A stretch of DNA of 64,000 nt from Paenibacillus sp. H1-7 (GTDB lineage Bacteria; Bacillota; Bacilli; Paenibacillales; NBRC-103111), in assembly GCF_022354825.1 (NCBI RefSeq), contig NZ_CP031168.1:931501-995500 (forward strand), in the 5' to 3' direction. Position 1 is the first letter of the stretch, and each line of letters begins with the position of its first letter. The translations under genes and the position numbers were made by a program. The notes beneath the pieces were generated by a model that saw only the letters and a program-made list of their open reading frames with translations, ran no database searches and was not told the origin of the DNA. This document shows positions 43,522 through 52,800 of this stretch, piece by piece.

Positions 43522-45873
43522 ATGGATGTTACTAAAGTTATTTGGGAGAATATTATAATTTTTTCTGTTGTATTACTTGCTTTTGTTTTAGTCCATATAT
43601 TTATAAAGCCCGTATATTGGAGTCTTAAGAATAGGCTTCATTATAGCAATGCTGGGAAGTCTCTATTCAGGACAAATATTCCACATGTTATCACTAATTT
43701 AATTCTACCTATACTGCTGATTGCTCTATTAACAGCACTTCAGCAACAATATGGATTTATTCAGCTTGGTAATAAAGATAATTATATAGCATTGGTTATT
43801 AGTATCGTAACTTTGTATGGTATATTATACACTTTTTTGCAGTTTACAATTGGTTACGCTCTCCAAAATAAAAATGATAAGTACTGGGGTAGAAGCATAA
43901 CAAAGGATTTTTTTCTTAAGCGCTTAGGGTTTGAAATTTTCAAATCTAGTATGTTTAAACTACTCTTACTATATGCTGTTACTTACCCAATCCTAAGTAA
44001 AGTGATTCTCATAGGAATCAATGATCTTAAAATTTCTAAAGATTTCCCTCTCGCTTTTTGGGAGGTTAGCGTTGTAACTATTTACATCTTATATGCATAT
44101 CTATTTTTACATAGTCTGAATAGCATGAAGACTTTATATGATCTTCAGGAAAGACGAAGTTTAGGGCTAGAGTATAAAATAAAAGAGGCAGTGGCTGATG
44201 AATATAAGCGGAGTTTTGAGTACTCGTATGAGGGGAATAGCGATTTTTTTATAGATAAACTTTTTGTTGAGTTAGAGTCATTAAATCAGAAAGAACAAGC
44301 GGACATGTTAATGTATGTTATAAGAGAAGTTTTCAGTCAAGTGGAGTTTCCACTAAGTCGACGCAGTGTACTACACAAACTTTTCAATCAAGGAGAGCGT
44401 GAATTTAATTATAGACCTTTTTATGTAAATAATTTGTTTATTAGCCTTTACGAAAAGATCGAAAAGCATAATATTCAGTTGAATTTGCACGAACTATTGG
44501 TGATCTATAGATGGCATGATAATGCTGTTAATATCAGCATTGGAAGTCTGAATGATGAACTAAAAGAATCATTCATTGATAAACTCACTAAGGTCTACTC
44601 TAATAAAAAAAATTGGGATAGTAGTGGTGAATGTACCTATTTTAAATTACCATCTGTTATCGAAAAACGTATTTCATCCTATGTAGACATTGAGAAAATT
44701 AATCACCACATTACCCAAAGACTAGGATTCAAAGCTATCCAAGAATCTGGCAATGTCGATTTCTCTGAATTTAAAAATTCTTCTAAAATGCTGATTAAAA
44801 GTTACGATATGTATCTGTGTAATCTGTTGGATAATTATAAAAAATATCTAGATGATCTAAAGCACAGACAGCATTCCGTTTTTTTGGGATCGCATCGTTC
44901 ATATGATAGGACAGACTTCATAGATGGACGGATAAACGATGCTATTTATGAATATATAATTTATATGGAATATACCGAACAAAACAAAGAGTACGCCTTT
45001 TATTTAGCAAATCATTTAGACTATAAGTACAAGGTGTCCTTGATTTTCTATCATATGTTATATACTGGAACCCCGTGGGAATGGAAGAAGGACGTTCTAT
45101 TCTTTAAGCGTATCGTAAATGCTTTTTGGGTGAATGAATCTGTCACCGATGAACATGTACTAGAATTTGTTTGCCATAAAATTGAAGACAGTAACATTGG
45201 ACACAAAATAGGTAGCGCCCTTATCACATGGATCTGTCAGCAGATTAATATAACGCGACTTAACGAGGAAATTGTTGATAGGTGTTTATTAGAGCGGTAT
45301 ATTTCATATGCAAAGCTTCTTAAAATTATTTATATTTTCACAGATAACCGTCGCTACCCTATGGATTTTTATGAATTTGATTTCGACAAGGTAACAACAT
45401 CAACGCATTGGGATTGGCAAGTTGCATTTTTGAAAGAAATGCTGAAAACCCCCAAGCTATTAACTGAGGAGTTCTTTGTTCAACATTTGTTATACTATTG
45501 CAAAAAAATTTCTTATACAATTGATCATTTTATTTTAGAAAATGATTTTAGAGTGTTCTTTATCAATCGTTTCTTTAAGTTCTCTGAAAGTCAGTTCATT
45601 GAATTACATGAAAGTCATTACTTAGGAAAAGGTATCATTGAGTTTTTGATACTATGTTTATGTGAAATAGAGTACGAATACCTAATAGGAGGGAAAGTTT
45701 CTAAATCTTTCTCATCGGAGGTAATAACGATTATTAATAGAGAAAATAAGCCAGTTGAGATTTATGTACAAGATCTAGTTCGTCAAGCTAATGAATGCAG
45801 GAATGTAGTGTCCATTGTTAAAGAGAATGAAATTATGAAGAGATTACGGCGCATACTTGAACCGCAGTTTTGA
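43522..45873 (+). CDS. Large AT-rich membrane protein of unknown function
   Basis: 783 residues from ATG 43522 (CGGAGG eight bases upstream; a GTG eight codons earlier is less likely). Five membrane helices in the first 200 residues (around 5-30, 55-78, 92-120, 145-170, 180-205), then about 570 residues of charged, helix-rich, probably cytoplasmic protein without P-loop, nuclease or other motif I recognise. Base composition (near one-third GC by eye, AAA/AAT/TAT codons) differs sharply from the block to the left and from the ssp operon to the right, a sign of separate transfer. Monocistronic. An antiphage membrane effector is a guess from position only. Confidence 0.7.
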   Translation: MDVTKVIWENIIIFSVVLLAFVLVHIFIKPVYWSLKNRLHYSNAGKSLFRTNIPHVITNLILPILLIALLTALQQQYGFIQLGNKDNYIALVISIVTLYGILYTFLQFTIGYALQNKNDKYWGRSITKDFFLKRLGFEIFKSSMFKLLLLYAVTYPILSKVILIGINDLKISKDFPLAFWEVSVVTIYILYAYLFLHSLNSMKTLYDLQERRSLGLEYKIKEAVADEYKRSFEYSYEGNSDFFIDKLFVELESLNQKEQADMLMYVIREVFSQVEFPLSRRSVLHKLFNQGEREFNYRPFYVNNLFISLYEKIEKHNIQLNLHELLVIYRWHDNAVNISIGSLNDELKESFIDKLTKVYSNKKNWDSSGECTYFKLPSVIEKRISSYVDIEKINHHITQRLGFKAIQESGNVDFSEFKNSSKMLIKSYDMYLCNLLDNYKKYLDDLKHRQHSVFLGSHRSYDRTDFIDGRINDAIYEYIIYMEYTEQNKEYAFYLANHLDYKYKVSLIFYHMLYTGTPWEWKKDVLFFKRIVNAFWVNESVTDEHVLEFVCHKIEDSNIGHKIGSALITWICQQINITRLNEEIVDRCLLERYISYAKLLKIIYIFTDNRRYPMDFYEFDFDKVTTSTHWDWQVAFLKEMLKTPKLLTEEFFVQHLLYYCKKISYTIDHFILENDFRVFFINRFFKFSESQFIELHESHYLGKGIIEFLILCLCEIEYEYLIGGKVSKSFSSEVITIINRENKPVEIYVQDLVRQANECRNVVSIVKENEIMKRLRRILEPQF

Positions 45874-46559
45874 TTATGGGCTGATTAAAAGAGATGTGAA
45901 AGTGTATTTGGCTAAATGAAAATTAAGAAACGCAGAAGATGCCAAGTGTTTGTAGAATTACTGAGGAATTTTCAAATGAGTTACCTTAAAGCACAAAGCT
46001 ATGTGAAAAACTGAAATAACAAAAATAAAAAGAAAAGACGCTGAGAGGAATACTATCTCAACGTCTTTTCTTTGATTGCTTAGCATCGACTGTGATCATA
46101 TGTTTGAATAAATTGGAAAATAATATAAAGCGACTTTGCACTAACGCATTTTAATTATGTAGGTGAACGGTCAACCAACATGTTTCATTTTCAGCATATC
46201 GATCATTTCATGCAAGGTAACCATATTGATAACTTTTTAGTTTAGATGATACTAATGAATGTAATTTTATAGAAAACGGTATGACAAACTGAACGCAATG
46301 CAAAAAACTTTCAAAACAGCTTACAAAAACAAACTTTTTGAGTAAAATTTGTCGATTATATTGAAAAATAAGTTAAATATAGGTACATTAGAACTAGTTT
46401 CTATTAGGTCAATTATATCATTCTGCTCTATAAAGCTGGATTTTACAAGTGCCTATTAATCTCAGGTGCTTAACACTTTACACTTATATAATTAGGGGAT
46501 ACCGTTGCAGCTACGCAAAATGAAATTCTAATAGATTCATATTTTACAAGGAGGAACAG
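45874..46559. other. AT-rich intergenic region with terminator and ssp promoter
   Basis: 686 bases, no gene seen. 46031-46073 is a strong hairpin (AGAAAAGACGCTGAGA / TCTCAACGTCTTTTCT) ending the membrane-protein gene and readable in both directions. The ssp promoter should lie in the last 150 bases; TATATAATTAGG (around 46486-46497) is the best -10-like sequence. Confidence 0.5.
46031..46073. terminator. Strong terminator hairpin
   Basis: Sixteen-base arms pairing with one mismatch, A-rich before and T-rich after, 158 bases after the membrane-protein stop. Confidence 0.85.
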
Positions 46560-48242
46560 ATGAACACATTCATTGATTACCTTGATCAGTTCAATGTGCT
46601 GTCGCCAAACCATGCAAAAATATATGACGAGTACACTCAGAAATCGGATACTTATTTATTCTCCATCCCAACCCGAGTCGAGCAGTACTTGGCTGATGTG
46701 TTCGTAAAACAACCGCGCAGCATCATCATGACTGGTAATGCTGGGGATGGAAAAACGAGGTTGTGTCGTTCACTTTATGAGATGTTAACCAATAAGCAGT
46801 TAGAAGGCTGGCCGAAAGAAGGTATCATAGACGTCACCTATGAAGGCGGCACTGTTCGTATTGTCAAAGATTTGTCGGAGCTGACAGAGTCAGTCATCTA
46901 TACGGAGTTGTTACGTTTACAAAGTAGCGTAGCCAACGCACACGCCGATCGTGTTTACTATCTCATCGCCGCCAACGAAGGGAAACTGACGAAGTTCCTA
47001 TCGCAGTATCCCGAACTGAAGCCACTTGCGGATGCTGTCGGTGCCCGTTTCATTGACCACCTCAATAATAACGATCGGCTACATTTGGTGAATCTGCAGG
47101 ACGTTACATCATCCATTTATGCAGACCGAATTTTCGAGGAGTGGAATCAAGAGAAGTACTGGGGCGCGTGCGACGAATGTCCTGCACAAAAGAAATGTAT
47201 CATTTCTTTTAATCATCGCAAAATGGTTCAACCGGGCGTTCGTGACAAGTTAATTGAGCAATACCGCCTACTGGACTGTCTTGGGATTCATGTGACAATG
47301 CGAGAAATTTTAATTCATGCCAGTTATACAATTACAGGCGGGCTCACATGCAGCACTGTACTCCAGGCAGACTACAGCGCTATTGAGCAACAGGCGGAAC
47401 GGGCTTACTATAACAATTTCTATGGAGTTCAAATGCCGGATGTAAGCACCGGAGAGATGGGAGCGGTTCGGTATTTAACACGGCTTGATCCTGGGCAATT
47501 GTCTATCTCCTCTATTGACGATTTTTTGCTGAATGGAGACATAAGTGGCGATCCGGCCATCGTAGAACAGCATAGCAACCTCTTTGAGGAAGACATCGAC
47601 TTGTTATTTGGTTACTTCCGTAAGAGGATTGAGCAGTACAGAACACTCGATCCTGAGCAAGATCACGCACAATTGTTCGATCAGATGCCACGATTCCGAC
47701 GTAAGTTTTTCTTTGAATGCGGTGAACAGGGCAACGAGATGAGGCAGAGTCAACTTCCATACAATTACTACTATCGGTTTGCCGAGTGTTTAATGAAACC
47801 GCAAGTACATGCCATTATAAGACGGGATTTAATGCACGGGTTAAATCAAGCATTTGCAAAGAAGTTAATTATCCGCCCAAATGCCCCAGTGCTGTATGCT
47901 GTTAATGAGAACTTACTCATACACGGAGTGTATTTAGGCCCCGCGGTAAAGCTCGCGGTGGAGTCACAAAGAGACGATATCGATCATATGCCGTCAAGAC
48001 TAATTCTATCGGTTCAAAATAGCATTAAACTGGAAGTTCGTTTGCCTGTGTTCGAGTACTTGCTACGACTCTCAGGTGGCGGGCTATTTATGACGTTACG
48101 CCAAGAGGTAGAAATCTTACTAAGCACGTTTAAGAACGACCTTATTAACAATAGTGAGCTAGACGAGTTTGCATTAAGCGTCCTCGCGCTTGATGCCGAT
48201 AAAGGTGTCTATGACATGCATAACATTAATATCGAGATATAA
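46560..48242 (+). CDS. sspF: Phosphorothioation-linked restriction ATPase SspF (DptF-like)
   Basis: 560 residues. P-loop GNAGDGKT (59-66) directly after a short helical N-terminus, and a small cysteine cluster CDECPAQKKC (C204, C207, C213) likely to bind zinc. P-loop GxxGDGKT plus the Cys cluster is the layout of DptF/DndF, a subunit of restriction complexes that attack DNA lacking phosphorothioate. AAGGAGG five bases before ATG, first gene of a six-gene operon; next gene starts 16 bases after the stop. DptF from the double-strand Dnd system is the alternative name; the SspB-type partner (DUF4007) downstream favours SspF. Confidence 0.68.
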   Translation: MNTFIDYLDQFNVLSPNHAKIYDEYTQKSDTYLFSIPTRVEQYLADVFVKQPRSIIMTGNAGDGKTRLCRSLYEMLTNKQLEGWPKEGIIDVTYEGGTVRIVKDLSELTESVIYTELLRLQSSVANAHADRVYYLIAANEGKLTKFLSQYPELKPLADAVGARFIDHLNNNDRLHLVNLQDVTSSIYADRIFEEWNQEKYWGACDECPAQKKCIISFNHRKMVQPGVRDKLIEQYRLLDCLGIHVTMREILIHASYTITGGLTCSTVLQADYSAIEQQAERAYYNNFYGVQMPDVSTGEMGAVRYLTRLDPGQLSISSIDDFLLNGDISGDPAIVEQHSNLFEEDIDLLFGYFRKRIEQYRTLDPEQDHAQLFDQMPRFRRKFFFECGEQGNEMRQSQLPYNYYYRFAECLMKPQVHAIIRRDLMHGLNQAFAKKLIIRPNAPVLYAVNENLLIHGVYLGPAVKLAVESQRDDIDHMPSRLILSVQNSIKLEVRLPVFEYLLRLSGGGLFMTLRQEVEILLSTFKNDLINNSELDEFALSVLALDADKGVYDMHNINIEI

Positions 48243-48258
48243 GGGGGAAGACTAGCAG

Positions 48259-49860
48259 ATGGCGAAGGTACAAGTAGAACAAGATTTGGATAAAGTCACG
48301 TCGCAACTATCCGCGCATATCTGGGGTCATCGGTTCAAGGATGGACAGCGAGGTGCGGAGTACGTGTTAGAATTCCTCAACATACTATTCGGTACTGGCT
48401 ACTCCTTTAACAACAAGCACTATGTTCGCAAGCGCTCAAGGGGGTTGCGTCGTTTCATATTCGAGGGTGTCAAGGAAGGTGCTGGTACTAAGGGAAGCAT
48501 CCTCATCTTGAAGGAGGAGGAACGGGCATGTCTGCAGCAAGCGGTGCAGGAAAATGATCTACCTGTTCTTAAACAATTTCTACGTAATTTGGAAGTTGTA
48601 CTATATGACATGACAGGCAAAGAGGCGGACAGGTCATGGTATGCGCGTTCGTTGTACCCACTTCATGAGTCATTGCTGTACTTCGAACTGAGAAAGAAGA
48701 CTGCTGATAATGGCGAAGCATTCGAGCGCAACTTCTTTGCTCGCGGTGGCGAGTTGTACTTCCTTATGCTCGCCCATGGGACAGAAGCATACCCTGAGCG
48801 TCGTGCTTTTATCGAGGAGCGATTCCGAAGCTTGCTGACGAAGAACAAAATAATTGAGAACGTTGTGGGAAAGATCTTATCAGCATTCAATGAGAGTCAC
48901 GATAGGGGTGACCAGGGGGAAAGTCGGAATCAACCGGTCGATGCCATTCTGCCTGATGGAGCCTGCGTTGACAACATCAGCCTCTTTGAAGCTTTTGCAG
49001 TGGAGCTTGAGCAACTGCTGAAGATCGATCTCGACATTTACGAGATGTTTCGCCTGTTAATGGCTTTGGTCTGCTTTCAACTACACCGTTATATCCTTGA
49101 GCGAGCCGGGGTTTCTCATTGCAACATTCATTATTTCTTCGATTGTCTTGAAGGTGAGAACCAACACATCTCCACCCGGTCAGCCTACAACTTCGATGAT
49201 CATGAATTAGTGGTTAAGACGAAGCTAGAGGAAGCATTTGAAGAGCGATATAACGAGCGGATAGGCAATGATGAGAGAATTATTGATCAGTTGCCCGTGT
49301 GGAAGAGTCTGGATGAAGACAATAGCCCACGGTTCATCAAGATTATGAACCTTAGCAGTCTGAGATCACGTAAGAAGTTGATTGTGCAGGTCCTTGAACA
49401 ATGTTCTAAACCTGAAGATGTCAGGACGAAACTGAAGGACGTTGTGCGTGAGATTGTATCAGAATCTTTAAAGAAAGAGAAACTCGCAATCACTCGAACG
49501 CTGTCGCGTGACGGCGGCTTTGCGACGTTCCGACGTGGTAGGGCGATGAATTACCGGTATACGATCACTGATGTATTCCTACAGATGCTTGTCTTCACGA
49601 AGGTGCAACCAAAGGAAAAAATGGAGTTTTTCAATTTTCTTGATGTGCTCTACCGAGACTATGGAATCGTAATAGGCGAGAGCCAGGCTAAGAAGTCGGG
49701 ACTATACGAGCGTTCACGTTTAAACGCGCGGTATTTTCAAGACAACGAGAAGGCATTACGGGATAAGCTTCGGCAAAACGGGCTACTGATCGAATTCTCA
49801 GATGCGACAGCGATGATTCAGAACCCGTATGCCCAGGCGATGGAGGCTGTTCATGCATAA
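48259..49860 (+). CDS. sspG: Restriction-module protein SspG (DptG-position)
   Basis: 533 residues, soluble, mostly alpha-helical; no catalytic motif seen. It begins with KVQVEQDLDKVTSQLSAHIWG and ends with a helix that could be a winged-helix-like interaction region. The identity rests on position: between a DptF-like ATPase and a DptH-like translocase, exactly where DptG/SspG lies in phosphorothioate restriction modules. The stop overlaps the next start by eight bases. I cannot exclude that it is an unrelated protein occupying the same slot. Confidence 0.55.
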   Translation: MAKVQVEQDLDKVTSQLSAHIWGHRFKDGQRGAEYVLEFLNILFGTGYSFNNKHYVRKRSRGLRRFIFEGVKEGAGTKGSILILKEEERACLQQAVQENDLPVLKQFLRNLEVVLYDMTGKEADRSWYARSLYPLHESLLYFELRKKTADNGEAFERNFFARGGELYFLMLAHGTEAYPERRAFIEERFRSLLTKNKIIENVVGKILSAFNESHDRGDQGESRNQPVDAILPDGACVDNISLFEAFAVELEQLLKIDLDIYEMFRLLMALVCFQLHRYILERAGVSHCNIHYFFDCLEGENQHISTRSAYNFDDHELVVKTKLEEAFEERYNERIGNDERIIDQLPVWKSLDEDNSPRFIKIMNLSSLRSRKKLIVQVLEQCSKPEDVRTKLKDVVREIVSESLKKEKLAITRTLSRDGGFATFRRGRAMNYRYTITDVFLQMLVFTKVQPKEKMEFFNFLDVLYRDYGIVIGESQAKKSGLYERSRLNARYFQDNEKALRDKLRQNGLLIEFSDATAMIQNPYAQAMEAVHA

Positions 49861-52800
49861 CAAAGCGAAGCAATTGCTCGGTGAGTGGATGATTGAGCTA
49901 GTGGCCGCTTACTTCATCGAACAAAAGAAGAACAATGGCGATAAATTATTTATCAAGGTTGTTGGCGTTGATGACGATGCTTGGGGAGAGGTTCTTCAGA
50001 CGTTCGCTGACGCGGAAGAACGATTATCCGCGTCCTTCCTCCCGGTGATGCGAACACTCGAGCCAATATCCGGATTTGAAAAGTATCAATGTCAATCACA
50101 CGAGACGAGCACGTGGCTGCGTAACAACACAAGTCATGGTAGCGCGCTTCTCATCTTGCTGAATGCGACATCGGCAGAGGCACAGAGTCTTGAGAACATC
50201 TTCACGATAGACGAAGCGCGCCTGCTCAGCCCAAGTGGACTAGAGGTGTTATATCAGATCCTCTCCGACCGGTACCAGTACTTTGGAGATGACCTGGACC
50301 AACTGAAACGGTTCCTTGTCACGTACGGAAAAATCGTGGAACCGCAGCTTCGTACTGTTCTGGCGTTCCTGACTGCAGTAATTGGTTCAGATGAGAAGAC
50401 GATGACTGATCGAATTCAGCAGCACCTTGATCATCTACAGCTGTTCCGTGATCGGACACTGAAGTTCACCGGGGCTGGGTGGAAGCAGTTGAAGGAGAAC
50501 TATCAACTGTCGCGGCTAGAAAAGGATGATCGCTCACTCGGCAAGGAGAGAATCGTCGACAACGTATATACCTTCTTGGAGAAGCACGAGTCCCATGAAC
50601 TGTGGGAGACCGTGTCCAAGGATGATTTCCGTCGTCATGCCTTGGACTATGTCCACGGAAAATCAGAAATGTTACTCCAGTACGATTTCTCAATGGTTAA
50701 GGAAGCCTTCATGTTCACGGATAAGAAGCCAACTGTGAATGAGAGAATGAACACATTCAAGGAGTCGCTCGAACTTGACAAGCCGTTGCAACAAGAACGG
50801 GATCAATTGATGACTGAAGCTGCTGAATCGATCCAAGCGGGGGAAAAGCCGGAGAAGCTACAGGAGTTCCTTGAAGAGTTTGGTGGGGAACTGCTTGTAG
50901 AGGATAAAAAACTGTACAAGGATATCGAAAGGCTTATTAAGAAACTTCGCCAACTGAGCGAATACACGGAACTCACTGAGGCATTGCTACGCGAATCATT
51001 CGACTTGCTGAAACAGCAAGGTGATGACAGCGAGATATCTTTAGAAGCCGTTCGCTTTAAGCTGCGGATTATGGAAGCGCCCATCGGTGAAGAGATGAAG
51101 GTGGTGCTGCAATTCCATCTCGGGGGGCTTGAGCGATTAACGGGACGGATTAGTTTCGATGAGCGGACACTTGATAATGTCACGGATCGGACTAAGGACA
51201 CACATGTCGGATTTAGACTTGTCATGTTGCTCGATGATGAGGAGCTGGGCTATCGCGACTTCAAGCTTATCGATCTGCATAATAGTCAGTTGCCGGATTT
51301 GCTTGAGAAGCTCGCGGAAGAAGGTTATATTCCGTCCATTCGCTCCTTTGCCGGTACTGATACGGAGCAAGTCGATGTCATCTCTGAGATGCAAGATCGG
51401 GTCAGTACTTTAGTGGCTTCAGGACAGCCTGGCGTGTCAGAGGCTGCCACACAGTTTACCTTGTTCGGTGAGTGGTACATCAAACAGCTTGAAAAGGCTA
51501 GGGTGCAAGGTATTGGCATTATAGATATGACCGAGCTGGAAAAACGACTTGAGGAGCTACTCGTAAGTGGCCGCGATTCGGCACTCATCGCTAGGCATAT
51601 CACCCAGTATATTGGAACGATGGGTACCATCGATATGTACAGCTGTAAACTTAGCGATAAAGTACGTAAAATACAATCCCGGGTGCTGACGTTGCTAAAT
51701 CCATTGCGTTTGCTCGGGTATGCCAACCGGCTGCTACGCATTGAGTCCGAACTCAGCAAGTGGATAGGCAGACTGAACGTGACAGAGGATTCGCTCGGTG
51801 ATATGGACACCTTATTAAATCAGCTTCAAGATGATTTATCCCGGTTGTCGCCGGCTTACTTTGCAGTCGATGGGATGCCGGATCACTTCCTTATTGAACA
51901 GCAGGAGATGATGGGGGAAGGTATCTTTACGATCAACGGAGTGAGCAGTGGAGAGGACCAACTTGTCCAGACGTTCGCAGACGAGCTGCTCAGCACGGTC
52001 AAGTCATATTTGGAAGTATATCCGTACGCCAAAGACTGTCTTGATCTCGTTTTCTTGTACTGTCCACAAGCGTCATTTGTAACTCGGGCAATCTCACAGC
52101 TGTTTCAGCATCTGAAGAATGTTCGCAAGGTAAAGGCAATCGTCCATAGCAACAAGGCCGGAGCGGCTATTCATGAGCAACTGAATGCCTGGATAAGCCA
52201 GGAGGAGCTACTATCCGAACGAATGGGACATTTCCCGCGAGTGGAAATTCAAGTAATTGCCGAGCAGGACGTCAACGCGATGATGAAGCAAGTGACCCAG
52301 CAACTGCAAGATGCCGACATTGGGATACTCGTTAACTATTTCGGCCAGTCGTCTCATCTTCAATACAAGCTTGAAAAAGTTCAAGTAACAGACTCTGATA
52401 ATTGGTTCGAGACGATCTATCGAGAGCCGCTTAAGAAGGACGATGCTGTGAAAAGAATCAGCTGTGTCAGCGAACAGATGCCGTCTGTTATGCAGCGATT
52501 CTACCAAGTGCAACAGGTACTGAACAGCAGCGAGTCGGTACCAGCGGATGAGTATAGCTTGCTTCGTACAATTATCTCGGTCAACCAGCTGTCCGATCAA
52601 GAATTGCTTAACTATATGCATGACCACTTCAACTGGTCTCTGTTCATTGATCGTTATCTAGACAAGCCGCTATTACGTTATGTCTCATCGAAAGCACAGA
52701 TTATTAAATACAAGTCAAATGCTGGGCAAAATAAAAATTTTCGGACGCTGCTGTCTTCATCCAAGTACATACGTAAACTCGCGAGCGAGCAGGCTGATCA

